64,000 nt of DNA, taken from positions 248,001-312,000 of the forward strand of contig NC_057376.1 of the NCBI RefSeq assembly GCF_016906535.1, read 5' to 3'. The DNA comes from Rhizoctonia solani. Lineage: Eukaryota > Basidiomycota > Agaricomycetes > Cantharellales > Ceratobasidiaceae. Of this stretch, positions 11,040 to 23,900 are shown piece by piece. A program made the translations under genes and the position numbers. How positions within the stretch are numbered: the stretch's first letter is position 1; every line of letters starts with the position of its first letter. Under the pieces are notes generated by a model. The model ran no database searches. It was not told the origin of the DNA and was given only the letters and a program-made list of their open reading frames with translations.

Positions 11040-12809
11040 ATGTCTCTAACGACATTGAGGCGAGTTGCCCAGTGTGGTCTTACGAGGAATATAGTCCCAT
11101 CAACTAGCTCCGGATTAGCATGTCCTATTCGCCATGGTAAGACAATTTTGCATACGGTCGCACATTTGGAGTAACGAGGGAATAATAGCGTCCACCGCTG
11201 AACAAATTAAAAAGCGCTTATACGATTCTTCTGTCCTGCGACTTCCTATGCCTACCAGAGACGTGGAAACTCTGAACAGAAGATTACAGTTTCGCCTGAA
11301 CGACAGGAATATTGTCGGGATTGTCCGCCTATGGACCACCGCTATCGAGAATGGCGTTCGACCCAATGCTGTGTCGTATGATACCATGTTGAAAGTAATC
11401 GCTTCATACGGGCTGTTTGACTTGACTGTCAAAATCTTCGAGGATATGTTGAAGATGAAAGTAGGAGATAAACAACAGGGACTTAACTATGTACTCGAGG
11501 TAAGTTTGATTTGTTTCGGGTTCTTCACCTACTCCTCACTGACGATTCGTCAAGTCAGCAGCCGCAGACCCCTCGCTCGAGGCGAAAGCATTTAAAATGT
11601 TTGAAGAGCACGGGTGCTCGTGGAATGAAATCACATATCAGCATATTCTCGAAGCTCTCGCACGACGAGAAAATGTCGAAATGGCTGTCCAAGTTCTCAG
11701 CGAGATGTTTGAAAAGGCATTACTCCTAATGTGCAGAGCATACAGACTGTGATATGTCTTGCTGCTCAGATGGGAATGCCGCAATTTGCGATGGAAATGG
11801 CGATCAAGGCGGAACGGTTTCCGGGTGTTAATACGGACCAGGTCAGGATGGCAGTATTGATGTCTGGGGCCGAAACCATGAACGTGAGCACATTGGTTCT
11901 AGAGCTTTTGGATTTTTTCAACTAAGTTTCGTACAGGCAAATGTCGTTCAAAAAGCATGGGATTATATTCGGCGAACAAGATGTCCACCAACGGAGCCTC
12001 TATGTGTTGAGATCCTCAATACGGCTGCTCGCCATGGCCTACCCGAACTTGCTCGCTCCGTCTTGGAATACCTTCAAGAATCATCTCAAGAAATCCAAGA
12101 GCACCATTTAGCGGCTGTTATTGGCTCCTACGCTGTAGCTGGGCAAATTCGCGACGCTTACTTGGCTTTAGATCTTTTCAAAGATCATCGAGTCAAGTTT
12201 CTCCCAGAAAGTGTCTCGGGTCTGGTCGAAGTCATCGACAGGTCTTCCGAAACCTTGGACAACGCATGGGACGTTCTAACTCAGCTACCTCGACCCGTCA
12301 ACATCGAAGCTGTCAATACGACCATTGAAGCTGCTACCAACCTGTCAGATATGCAGCGCGCAATTGGCATCTATAAAGAGCTCCCGGACCTGGAGGTGTC
12401 GCCCGATGCACAAACGTTTGATATCCTTCTAGGAGGGTGTCTCTCGATATCGCATGCTGAGCTCGGCGAACGATTATACCAAGATATGCTCTCCAACCAA
12501 ATCCGACCAACCCTGCAAACCTACTCTCGCCTTATTCTGCTTGCCTTGACGCAAGAAACCTACGAGTCCGCATTTAGCCGTCTGGAGGAAATCAAGGGAA
12601 GGAATATGATTCCTCCTCAACGAGTGTACGAAGCGCTCGTGCAGAGGTGCGTAGAAGAGGGTGATCCGAGAGCAGAATTGGCATTGGAGGATATGGAGAT
12701 ATGCGGATATCGGGTGTCTACAGGATTGAGAGATTACTTGCTCAAGAGCCAGAAGAAGCAGGATACCGCTAATGAGGCTATGGCTTGGGTTAAATCTGTA
12801 TCGAGTTAA
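11040..12809 (+). CDS. Pentatricopeptide-repeat (PPR) protein, probably mitochondrial
   Basis: RNA-binding helical-repeat protein, likely acting on organellar transcripts. The ATG at 11040 begins a basic, serine/threonine-rich leader (MSLTTLRRVAQCGLTRN) typical of a mitochondrial presequence, and the 52-nt first intron is 11137-11188. Repeats follow, with signatures such as NGVRPNAVSYDTMLKVI, CSWNEITYQHILEALAR, VSPDAQTFDILLGGCL and NQIRPTLQTYSRLILLAL. More introns begin near 11501 and 11883. Between the third and fourth coding stretches the frame jumps by one base near 11712-11716: the upstream frame reads EMFEK and the downstream one ITPNVQSIQTV, as if one A had been lost from a run of A. 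Stop TAA at 12807-12809. No close functional homologue recognised. Confidence 0.82.
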
Positions 12810-13954
12810 GCGAGTTGCAATCAAAATTTGAGATTGATTATGGGGATTCGGGTCTATTGTAAGTTGCAGTTTTGTTCTGGGGAATAAATGAACAGTTTTC
12901 GTTGAGAATGATAATACTTATAAACGACTTGACACAGGCGCCGGTACTTCAGGCTGTCTGTTGTAGCGATCGGATCTGGATTGAAGGACTCTAGATGGCA
13001 TGTAAAAAACTAATATGGAATATTTTTATAAATTGAAGAATCCGAATGACAGTTAATAGCGCGAAGGTATGCATGAATAGTAGAGAGTATGATCAGCTGT
13101 CTAGTTTTGATTGTGCTTTTAGTTGCTATTTTCCGTGGCTAGTGACAACTTAATATATAGGTTGTATTGGATGCATTTGATATTAAACAGTGATTTTACA
13201 CCCTGTTCTCCAGCTGGGGATTGTGCATAATTTCATGTACCTAGGACCAGCAATCGATTTTCATAGCTTGATAATTTAGCTAAAAGAGATATGGCCAAAT
13301 GCATTTAGGGTAGATTTTCGCAAGGCATGAAGTGCCCAGGGGGTCCTTTCTAGGTTGACCACAATATTTACATGTGACCCATAGTACGATGCATATGTAC
13401 ATAGTAATGCGTGTTATAATTATACTGCCTATATAAGTGTACAAATGCGAAATGTTATGAGTTAAGCAACTTAGCTAGAAGTATTATGTCCTTCTTTGGA
13501 AGCTATATGCGGGCTCAGACATGTATGCTATAATACCAGAGGCCTTGAGGGCTAATATATAGTTGTTCAGTGTCAGGGGTTTCAAATCTGAGATCGGAAG
13601 CTTAGGGGATATCCTCAATTGTTTGTTGAAGACCTTCTCGAGAACATCAGTAAAGTTCCTGTCTGTATACTCTCGAGGTAACGATGAATGACGAGTTTGG
13701 CCGAGCACCGAGCTCATACAGATTCACTTCTTAATCATGGTACCACGAGCAAATCTATTTACCGTAGAAACAAAAAAGTTACTTTGATACCACGAAAAAA
13801 GGACGCGGTCCATGTAAGTACAACCAGACACAGCTTGGGCATGAACGATTGCACCTATTAGGGCCGGGCCCCATTTCCTGGCATGTGTCGCTGACAAAAA
13901 CTTGAAGTTGGCCCGAGTGCCATATCGATATTTGATACAAAGTTTATGTCGTCC
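12810..13954. other. Intergenic, AT-rich, no supported gene
   Basis: About 1.1 kb between the convergent PPR and yippee-like genes. It has scattered AT-rich tracts and one 77-codon open frame on the minus strand (13484-13717) with no recognisable domain. Confidence 0.4.
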
Positions 13955-14550
13955 TCAGGATTCTTCAACGGACCAAGCGTTCTCTTTCATGATTCTTTCC
14001 TTCTCGACAATATATTTCCCTTTTCTGGAAGTTGAGTGGAGCTCTAAATAACGCAATCAGGAACAAACCTTCTTTATACTTTTGTGAGAGTTCGTGGGCC
14101 TTTAAGTATGTCCAGCCTACCGTAGTCCCGCATCCAATGCAGTATATATCAGCCACAGTATGATAACCTGTTCTAAGGATGTCATCAATACAGGTGATAT
14201 GGTATGCTATGTAAGGAAGCCTCACAAAAGTTGTCTCCCTTCCGACTTTCCTATCTTCACATTGATGACTGAGTGCATTAGGCTACATGGCGGCGATTAA
14301 GTAAAGTGAAACAGAGTTTGCGATAGGCGCTTACTAGGCAGCTCCTTCACGGCCAGAGAAAGACTTGGAGACCAGTTCATCCTGGAGAGCCTGGTATGTA
14401 TCTTGTTTAATGAGCTTTTGAGAGTTGGTTTAGTGAGCTTACCAAAGGGGCAGAGCATTTTAGGCAACAATAACATGGCCGGTCATTGAAAATCGAGACT
14501 ACTTCCGTCGGATCGGTGTTGGCATTGACTATAGTCCTCCTGCTGGGCAT
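13955..14550 (-). CDS. Yippee-like zinc-binding protein
   Basis: Small zinc protein of the yippee/Mis18/cereblon fold. It is easily missed because five short exons carry it: 14550-14443, 14390-14335, 14282-14226, 14172-14069 and 14019-13955. The joined protein shows [68 protein letters not shown] and [10 protein letters not shown], the whole yippee pattern including the two CxxC zinc pairs. All introns are GT-AG and 43-60 nt. The start is the ATG at 14550; an in-frame ATG at 14616 or an upstream exon is also possible. Family members are conserved from yeast (Moh1) to humans; their cellular role is still poorly defined. Confidence 0.85.
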
Positions 14551-14983
14551 GTCCGCACCTAGTTTTACAAGAGATGTATCGTTGTAGTCCGCAAGTAATC
14601 TAGAAGCTAAAAACAAACAAGCAAAGCTACATCGAAGGCAAGCACAAGTAGCCGAACTGGGAGACGTTGGTGGTGGAGCGGGCTAATTTCCCAGAAAGCA
14701 TTAGCGCCCGTGTGCACGTGAGTGTGGCATAGCCATCAGGATCATCCTATCTCCAATCTTGGCTTCTTACTCTGCTAGACTTTCGGTGGAACTACTTTGG
14801 AATTCTACAGTATCGGAACTTGGATATTGTGGATTAATTTACTTTACTCCTCAGCTATCGAATTTGTATTTTATATATTTGGTGGGCTTCCGGAAAGACG
14901 AGGAGCGCGAGATTGACACGTAACCAAACAGCACCTGGGCTCTATTTTACCCGACTGGTCAGCACCTGAACTTGACGGTTACC
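14551..14983. other. Divergent promoter region
   Basis: About 430 bp between the yippee-like gene and the CEX1-like gene, transcribed away from each other. No coding signal was recognised. Confidence 0.4.
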
Positions 14984-17900
14984 ATGGACTATCTGCGAAG
15001 TTTGGGCTCTGCTGCGGCATCCTCTCTGATACAAAAGTCTGGACTTACGTTACCATTCTCGCTGGGTGACCGAGTAGCTGCTTATGGAGATCCAATCTGG
15101 ACACTTTATGACGCGACGAAAAGGGCAAGTGGAAAAATAAGACCCGCCCAAACATGTCAATAATTGTCAAATAGGATGATTCGAGCCCTGTTTCTGTATT
15201 CGCTTTCGATGCTAGCGATCCCCAGCGTCGTGACCTCTTGCCACTGGCCAAGAATGCTCTAAGGAAACTTCGTACCACACGACACCCCGATATTCTGAAA
15301 TTTATTGATGTTGTTGAAACCGACTCGAGTATACATATTGTAACGGAACGTGTGCAACCACTCTGGGCCGCTCTCGAACGATGGAGTTCTAAGCCCGCCA
15401 AATCCCGAGAGGAATGGTTGACGTGGGGATTACATCGGATCTCGGTGTGTTAAAATGAACAACCTGATATGCGTCTCCTTGAAAGATTTTCGACCATAGG
15501 TCGCATCAGCTTTTATCAATGATGCTTGTCATTCGTCGCATGGAATGATTCGAGTAGAGTCAGTTTTCATATCGCCTTCAGGTGAATGGCGACTAGGCGG
15601 ACTCGATGTAATGAGCAATCCTACCGATGCTGCAGCGGTGCTCTATGTACGCACCTTATTGTTCAGCTCTCTATGCTCTCCTAACCTTTATTCCTAGTCC
15701 ATGGGCGAGCGAAGCCGTGCATACAAGTGTCCAGAGGTACACAAAGGCGGGTGGAGTAGTTTGAAAGAGTAAGATTAACGCACCATTTTATGTTCCTACT
15801 GTTTATATCATCTCCAGATTGCCCGTATCAACCACAGACAGCTATTCGCTCGGTATTCTTATTCACACTGTGTTCAATGTCAAGGATTCTTCACACGACC
15901 CTCTACCCGCTACAGCTAATCCACCTCATCCCGCCCCCAATCCTTCGGCCAAAGGAGCAATACCCAATAGCATATTCCCTCACTACAAAAAATTACTTAA
16001 CCCCACCCCAGCTGCACGCCTTTCTCCTTCTGCTTTCCTAAACCTTGGAACAGCCCCGGGTTCTTTCTTTTCAGAGAATCCACTTTTCCGTATATGTGAG
16101 GCTCTAGAAGGATTCGCGTTATCCAACGAAGCGAGAAAACTTCTTTATTGAGGTGAGAGTTGTTTGTTGCCCACAACGCAAGTTACTCATTCTCGCAAAG
16201 GACTATCAAGGATTCGACAGCATCGTTTCCTCCCGAATTCACACAACACAAGATTCTTCCTGTACTACTTACCTCTCTGGGCCATGGCGGCACATCCGCT
16301 GGTGCTATCCTACCCGTAGTGCTCGCGCTAGGAAAAGACCTACCACCTGCAGAATATACTGCTACCATAGTCGGTCCTGTTGTGAATCTTTTTGCAACTC
16401 CTGATCGCGGTACCCGAATGGCGCTTTTGGACGGACTTCCCGAGTTTGCTGATAAACTCGACAAGAATACGGTTGTAAACAAAGTCTGGCCTCATCTGGT
16501 AAGGTTTTGTTTCAGAATACACGATCCATAGCAATTATTTACTCAGTTTGCTCGCATAGCAAACCGGATTTGGTGATACAGTTGCAGTGATTAGGGAAGC
16601 TACTGTGCGATCAATCATTTTGATTTCAGGAAAGGTACGGAACTCTGTTCGGCTCAGACAACACTTAATTCACGCAATTCGATCATGAAGCTCTCCGATC
16701 GCATTCTGAACAACGACCTACTACGACATTTGGCCAAAGCCCAACTGGATTCGGAGCCTTCTATCCGAACCAATACATGTATACTGATAGGTCGACTCGC
16801 GCCATCTCTTGGTCCGAATACAAAAAGCAAAGTCCTCGTCCCAGCGTTCTCTCGTGCCATCAAAGACGGGTTTGTTCATGCCCGCGTTGCTGGCTTGATG
16901 GCTATGATGGCTAGCATTGATTGCTTCAGTGCGGAGGACATTGCTACAAAGGTTTTACCTGCTATTACTGGGACGTTGTGGATCGCGAGAAGCTAGTACG
17001 GGACCAGGCATTCCGTGCTATGGACCTATTTGTCAAACGAGTTGAAGCGCACGCAGCTCAAATGGTCAGTATGATTTTGTCAGACCATTGGGAACTCATT
17101 GTAAAACTCTGCGATGTAGCCTGAAACAGCACCTGAAGAAGTTCAATCGATCATTGGAGGACTGCCGCTTGGAGCTACTTCCGGAGGCACACCAGCTGCG
17201 GGTGGTACATCTGCTGCGCTGGTCACCTCGGCTGCTGGCGCTGCCGGTGCGTTGGCCGGATGGGCCATTAGTTCATTAGGACGCAAGGTATGTCTCGGGT
17301 GTTGATGATCTTGGACGCAATCACTAAGTTATTTATTTAGCTCGCAGCCTCTGAGGCACAAGGTTCGCTATCAAACGCGCCTAGCGCGGATCGTCCTGTG
17401 TCAGCGCCACTCGAACCACTGGGTACGCCCATAATTTCAGCGCTACCCTCCCCTGCAGCATCTATCCCTACGGTTCCGTCCCACGGGAAAGGAATGCAAT
17501 TAGGTACAAAGACTGCCGCGAAGCAGTTATTAAACGAGGATGATTCATGGGGCGCGGACGCTGGTGCCACAGATGTCGCAAATGCTTGGGGAGATGACGA
17601 CCTTATGGACGTGAATGCGGATGCAGATGATTGGGGTACGGAAGAATATCTTCAATTATTGATCAATATACTGACACGTATAAAGGAGCGTTCGAAGCGG
17701 CTGCGCCCGAGCCCATAGCTCCTAAACCAGTTTTACCAGCTTCCGCTATGCCAGCGCGTGCCAGGGCAGCGCCGACCCCTACTCGCACCAATACGCTCTC
17801 GCCTCCGCAGACAAAACCACGAACTTCTTCTCCCCTCGCATCGCCCGCTGTCAAGACCACCGAGACATGGGGATCTTTTGAGCAAGAATCACCCTCTACA

Positions 17901-18186
17901 CCAGAGAAAGTGGAACCAGCAAAGAATATGAGCTTGGCTGGATTGAGCAAGGAGAAAAGGCAGCGGAAATGGCAAGGAGAAGGGAGGAACGAAAACAGGT
18001 AAGGTGGCGTTTGCTCTGATGAAGAGATTTTGTTCTAACATGACACAGAAAATTGCCCAGATGAAGGCCAGAAACAGGGTTAGATTCGGATACTCACTAT
18101 TGTTCTTACACTCCTATACCATTCTAGTTTGTTGGGGAATTTTACAATACATTCTGCCATCTCGCCCAGTAATACACAATAGATAA
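14984..18186 (+). CDS. CEX1: SCY1-like pseudokinase (CEX1/SCYL1 family)
   Basis: Cytoplasmic pseudokinase with HEAT-type repeats, a family involved in COPI vesicle traffic and tRNA export. The first exon 14984-15124 encodes MDYLRSLGSAAASSLIQKSG and ends in TLYDATKR; a GC-AG intron (15125-15174) follows. Kinase-like exons contain LRTTRHPDILKFIDVVE and AYKCPEVHKGGW, but the catalytic residues are gone: there is no VAIK lysine, HRD is replaced by HGMIRVESVF, and DFG by GLD, as expected for the family. HEAT-like region: FPPEFTQHKILPVLL, LLDGLPEFADKL, REATVRSIILIS, SEPSIRTNTCILIGRLAP. The tail is acidic and tryptophan-dotted, then AEMARRREERKQKIAQMKARN. The frame slips by one A near 17955-17960. 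The stop is TAA at 18184-18186 if read through, or TAG at 18180-18182 with a last intron. Confidence 0.88.
15125..15174 (+). other. GC-AG intron in the CEX1-like gene
   Basis: The donor context is AAAGG|GCAAGT and the intron ends in AAATAG. Without removal the frame reaches a stop (TAA at about 15161). With it, TLYDATKR joins DDSSPVSVFAFD in phase 0, as in SCY1-like proteins. No GT donor gives an in-frame join. Confidence 0.75.
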
Positions 18187-18207
18187 ATAGCCCTCCCGTC
18201 GTATTAC

Positions 18208-18708
18208 TCAGGTTTCGGGCGCTGGCTCTGCTTCGGAGCTATTCACCTCTATACGAACTAGTCTAGGCACAGTCTCCACTCCTGCGTCGTCCGGACGCTG
18301 TGCATCTGGATCTTGTCCGCTGCCTTGACCTGCTGAAGCTTCATAGAGGTATTGTTGGCTTGATTAGTGGTATTATTTAGATAGCAATGCGTACCAGCCA
18401 ATCCAATAATTCGCCACACATTAGGCCAATTAGAGAGGACAGAGCCAATTGCTGGTGGATGGATAGTCAGGTTGATTTGAAGCTCATAACTAACTCGGTG
18501 CACGCACCAACCCCGCCATCTGCCATTAGATCAGTCCTATTTGCAATGTCTCTAATTGCTGTACCATGAGCTCGCTTGCAGCGTTGAGAGCTGATACCCC
18601 TTCATACTCGGCTTTCTTGTCTATATATCTTTGCTGTGCGACAGAAGATCCCTGGCCAGAGGCAATGGTTGACTGACGAGGCTGACCAAGAGAGGACATT
18701 CGATTCAT
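18208..18708 (-). CDS. DAD2: DASH complex subunit DAD2
   Basis: Small kinetochore protein of the fungal DASH/Dam1 ring. The minus-strand ATG is at 18708. The first segment reads QQRYIDKKAEYEGVSALNAASELM; the next contains ANRTDLMADGG; after a 55-nt GT-AG intron comes the signature AIGSVLSNWPNVWRIIGLA; a last intron leads to an acidic tail ending in TGA at 18208-18210. The frame slips by one base near 18551-18556, between VQQL and RDIANRT, in a TTAGAGAC context. The assignment rests on the ADGGVAIGSVLSNWPNV..IIGLA block. The gene is convergent with CEX1, with 21-25 bp between stop codons. The length is close to the family norm (about 110-130 residues). Confidence 0.82.
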
Positions 18709-18907
18709 GGCTTCAAGTCTCCAATATTAGATGCGTTTCAATCAAAAGTAGTTTCACTAGCCAGTCGCGTTGTGGTCAGGACGGGACGCGGACGTATGAT
18801 GATGTAAGTCGACCAAGCACAACACAACACGTAGTTGATGACCGAAAATAGCAAGCTGCCTTCATTAAGCCTTCATCACACTTTTTTTTTATTGAAGTGT
18901 TCAGGAA

Positions 18908-20815
18908 ATGGTCAACCCCAGACATGACCCATATCTTACCAAGGAATCGTTAGACAACCTCCGGTGGGACTCGACTCGCTGTGACACTGTTCTTTGTTTG
19001 ACACATTGAATGAAATGCTAGGTTCTACCGGTATTCGGGCATCGATAAATCTCCTATAACGAAATATGGTATGCTCTGGTGAATATGCAGAACCATTAAC
19101 ACTAACACCATTTACATTAGCTGCGTCATGTAGCCAAGTTGCATATGATCGGGGGAGACAACTGACTCGGTGCTACTCCGATACTAGGGTGGGACCATGC
19201 GGCGACATACTTTCCCAGTTGGATGGCACCCAATCTCATCACACTCTCCGGATTGTCTTTTGTAATTATCAAGTAAGTATCAATTAATTTCATATACCTG
19301 CACTACCTCACACTCTTCCCAAGCGTCGCTTGCATTGCACTATATGAACCAGACCTGAAAACACCCGGACCAACCTGGCTGTACTTATCATTTGCTCTGG
19401 GACTATTTATGTACCAAACCTTTGACAGTAAGACTCAAAATCGCTCGCTTTCGGAATGAAGTTGATTATTATGAATAGATGTTGATGGAAGGCAGGCCCG
19501 AAAAACTGGGACATCTTCCGCTTTAGGCAAGCCATTCAACTAACAAACGGGAACATGACTTATCGCGAATGAAGGCCATGTTTTTGACCACGGTATTGAC
19601 ACTTTAAATTGTCCTTTGGGCGGTCTTGTCCAGGTGGCTTCCCTTGGGTTGGGTCACTCGATAAACGGCGCGTTCTTCGTGCTTGTTGGATGCGTACCAA
19701 TGTGGTTGGTAAGCTCACATATCTTCTATCTACGTATTCTCGCTAACAAAATCAGAGCACCTGGGAAGGTAGGTCCCTCGTGTGTATGGTAATCAAACGC
19801 CTAATTCATCCTATCGTGAATAGAATACTACACTGTAAGCTCTGCGATTAACATAAGACATATGGATTGAATTGATACACTATGCTAAAGGGAACTTTAT
19901 ATCTCGGCTACATCAACGGTAGGCCAAATCATTGCTACTTGCTGCTTGCTGCTTGCCTTCTTATTTATCAACTAATAGGACCACGGAAGGCATTCTGATA
20001 GCCATTGGAGTCCATCTCATATCTGCGTTCTTCGGTTAGAGGATGGATGATGCCATCGTTTCTATAACTATTCCTATCTAACTTTCAGGCCCCGGGTTCT
20101 GGCATAACGCAGTCGACCTTCCCGGATTTATCCCATGGCTTTCCCGACCGGTCACTCTGATCGAATGCTTCAATGTTATAGTTCTACTCGCTGTCTTTGT
20201 TGTACATGCTCCAGTCTGGTAAGCCCCTAGAATCAACCCGAGGAGCTCATTCCTCAGCGAACCTAATAGTTTCATGAACGTCATGCGGCATGTAAATCCA
20301 AAGGCATCTCGTTCATATCCGCTATTAGCCAGAACCTTTCTTTTGGAATTTATGTTTGCTTGTGCTGGCTCTGGGTTGCATCGCCCTACTCAGCCTTACT
20401 GTCTCCCATGGCCGTCTCTGCACCCCTCCACGGTGGCTTGATCGAGTTTACCCTCCTCGTGGTTTGCACCTTTGGAAGGATGCTGCCTCGTGTTATTATA
20501 GCATACTCACTCGCGGTCCCTTTCCTGCACTCTGCCCTCCGTGGTTCTACCGCTTCTCGGAGGTGTGTAATTGCAAACTTGGTCGATTCGGGTGGTAAGT
20601 ACAATAGCCCATTATCATTTTGAGGGACCTCTCAGCTTGACTCGGCATTATCCTAGGCATATTTCTCCAGCTCTTGAAATATGGTACACTCACGCTGCCT
20701 TGGTTTATCGTTTATCTCATGGCAGTCTGGGCTGTGATTGCATGCCTAAGGTTTGCTGAAACACTAGGAGTCAACTGCCTTACAATCAAGCCAAAGAAAT
20801 CATAGAGGTTTATCC
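18908..20815 (+). CDS. EPT1: Diacylglycerol ethanolamine/choline phosphotransferase
   Basis: Integral ER/Golgi enzyme of the last Kennedy-pathway step, CDP-ethanolamine or CDP-choline plus diacylglycerol to phospholipid. The start ATG at 18908 gives MVNPRHDPYLTKESLDNLR; exon 2 adds FYRYSGIDKSPITKY; later exons give SWMAPNLITLSGL, TPGPTWLYLSFALGLFMYQTF, and the full CDP-alcohol motif DGRQAR-x8-G-x3-D-x3-D split by a GC-AG intron. Two tiny exons (19756-19768, 13 nt; 19824-19834, 11 nt) encode STWEE and YYT before GTLYLGYING. The hydrophobic C-terminal half ends LGVNCLTIKPKKS, stop TAG at 20813-20815. Frame breaks occur near 19981, 20294 and 20500-20575, mostly homopolymer-like. Conserved sequence on both sides argues for sequence errors rather than a dead gene, but a damaged copy cannot be excluded. 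EPT1 versus CPT1 cannot be decided. Confidence 0.85.
19527..19574 (+). other. GC-AG intron splitting the CDP-alcohol motif
   Basis: Donor TTAG|GCAAGC, a CTAAC branch-like sequence, and acceptor GAATGAAG. Removal joins TSSALG to HVFDHGID and restores the exact D-G-x2-A-R-x8-G-x3-D-x3-D pattern. Read through, the frame stops at TAA. Length 48 nt. Confidence 0.78.
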
Positions 20816-20943
20816 TTTCCATAAGCGTATACCAGTGTCTACCTGCTATATTCCATGTATGCGAATCACTCTATAATATATACAAGGTCATGCGTGTGTA
20901 ACGTGTGATATTATATCTTGTGTGAATGAGATTGATGAGCCGT

Positions 20944-23900
20944 TTATATGTCTAAACCACCGCTCCAGGCTTCTTCGGGAGGGTTTCTCTTAACTATGAC
21001 CACTCCTTTCTCGTCCATCTCGGCACCTTCGTCAGAGGCCTCTACCTTTGCCGCATGTAACTCTTTAACAACACCGTACTTATCCCGAGTGTATCCTGTA
21101 AGTAAAAGCGTTCAATATTGTGTCATCTCAGCCCATCCTCTCAATTACCTGGGGGATCCATATCCACGGGGCATCCTTGTATGTGTTCGGGTGATCAAAC
21201 GCAAATTCGTCCAAGTCAGAATCATCCTCAGAGCTAGAATTTCCAGCGATACTTGATTTTTGCGCAGGAGCTGCTGGAGCAATTTGTATCCTATCTTTGT
21301 CCGATTTCTTCGATTTATTGGACTTTTGGACCTGGCCGAGTCCTGAGTATTTGAACGCGTCAAGAGTTTTGGGGTTCCCAATCGAGGGCCGAATCGGGGA
21401 TCCTGCTCGTGCCGGGCTCTCCTGCTGGCGCTGGAGGAGCGAACCCTGTGTCCTTGTCCTGCTTGGGTTTTGTGGGTAGTTTGAGTTTCTTATTTACTTT
21501 CGGCGGATCAAAGTCTGAAGGCCTAGGTGTCTATCAGCATAGGTACAATGGTAAAGCAGAACGCAACGTACGATCTCTCTTGAAAAGATCCATCTCCTCG
21601 TCTTCTATATCACTCGTAACGGCATGTGCAGGGCCTTGGCTTGTCTTTGATGACGGCGTTGTCTGTCTTGCAGTGATTTTGTTGCAATGGACATAGGCAG
21701 GAAATTCGTGATTGCTTCATAAAGCAAACGTAAATCGCCGGTATAATGCTTAAGGATAAAAAGGTGCTTACGATCGAACGATTGCGCAACAGGATCTGGA
21801 CTCCAATGGTGATAACGAGCAAGATAACCATGAAGATTCCCAGACTAGCGACGAGGTTTTACGAGCATCCAGGAAGAATAACCCAGCCAAACAAAGCTGC
21901 TCGATGTACAGTCCGACGACTACGGGATATTTAGCTGTCAAAATTGGCTTATGACGAGAAACTTACAGAGATTTGAGACAATAAGCGGAAACTAGGAACC
22001 AGCGTCAGCACAAATAAAACATTGATACCTTCACTTACGTATAACCCTCCAGTTTCTTGAGGCTCAGGTTGGTCGTAAACCCAAAGGAACACTATGGTCG
22101 ATTGTTTAGTTAAATCCTCACATCTTTTGCGATGACTTACAGAACTTCCAAGCAATATAATATAAAGCAAACGCGAGTAAGGCCAAGCCACTATGACTGG
22201 CGCAATTACCTAGGTAACAATCAGCATGGTTTTTTGTAGGACACAAGCGTGTGGCTCACTGAATAAGCGAAAGCAATTGTGCACAAAAGTGACATCTTGG
22301 GAGTAGGACCCGAAATCGGCCTGATTTGTGAGTAAGCACCATATATGCTGGCAACAGTGCGAGATAATAGCTCACCTGTGGCATCATAAAGGTGATTTCG
22401 AATGATTGCTAGGTGTGCTTCCGAATAGGTATTTCTTCACGACGTGGATGACCAAAGGCCCACTGAGCGAGCGCGGACGCACTACCGGCCAGACCGTTGG
22501 CCACAATATAAGTAAGAAAGAATATAGATGCGTTTGGCAGGTTTGTCGCCAGTAGTTCTACAGCTTTGGATGGCTGCTCTAGGATCTGGAAATATCTAAT
22601 TAGTAACCAGATGGCGTCAAAGTCGACCCCACTTACAGGTACGATTGTCGAGATGATTCCGGAAGCGAGCGTTATAGTCAAAATCCATGGCTTGATCAAT
22701 CAATCAGTAGTTGTTCCTTACACTGAAAGCGCCACTCACACGACCAAAAACAAATAGTACCGTTTATACAGACTGATGGAAACTAAAGAATGACGGGGGA
22801 TGCACTCGAAAACGGCCATGGCTTCGTTGTTTTAGCGGGCCATCATAATAAATCGTTATTTGACTCACCACGGAGGTAAATCGGTAATAACAGAAACAAA
22901 ATGGCTATAACGGCTGGCGGTAATACACCTTGTATGATACCCTGTACAACGTCAGGCACTGAGATATCACCCTTATTAAATACTGCTCCGCATCAAAACT
23001 GCAATATACTCACAGCGACAAACCCATTCCAACCACTTGGCCTTGGCACATAGTTGATCAACGTTGATAGAAAACCTATATACACATTAGGAAGAACTTA
23101 ACAAAGCAACGCAATGCAGCCTACCCGCAAATGTTGTTGGGATAAACCACTATTTCCAGTGTCAGATTAATGGGCATACTTATGTGTCTATTCATACCAA
23201 AGCAATCACGGCGAATGTCAGAAGCCAGGACAAGACGTAACGCGATCGAACCTCGTAAGCTCCCTGTGTTCGTCAGTATACGATTCATAGCCTCGCTTGA
23301 ACCACGTACGTCGTCGATGTTATCCCAAATAATATCATCAGGTGCAACTTCAACCCATTTTTGGGACATCTTAAGGGGCTCATGGTAGCTTACGCATTGG
23401 CCAAGACATGGGCACCCATTTGGAGATTGCACTGGATAAATGCACTTCCATGGGGCTTACATTCCGGTAATCCTTTCGCTTCTCGTTGATCTCATCGTTC
23501 AGGCGGGCTATCTCCGTCTGAAACTGGGTCAATCGCCAACCGCCACGATTTGGATCGATGTACAAACCTTGCACCAATCGAACGTGTCCACCTTTTGTCC
23601 GACAAAGGGAATCCAGCCGAGATGATGTGTGGGGCGAGGAACCATGTCCATTGCTATACGAGTCTCGGGCTCGGCAGGCTGCAATAGCTGAGACCTAGAT
23701 CCTTGCTGTCGTTGGCGGCATTCAGAACAAGATCTCCAGTTTTGTTGGTGGGGGTAACTCCAGAATGCCGAGGAGTGGGAGGTAAGGGTTGATTAAGTAA
23801 TGATGCACGCACAGTGGACAGTCGGGTCAAGGGGTAGCTATCTGGAATTCCTTGGTTATCTTGTGTCGCTTCTATATCCTTTCCGGATTTTCCCTGGGCC

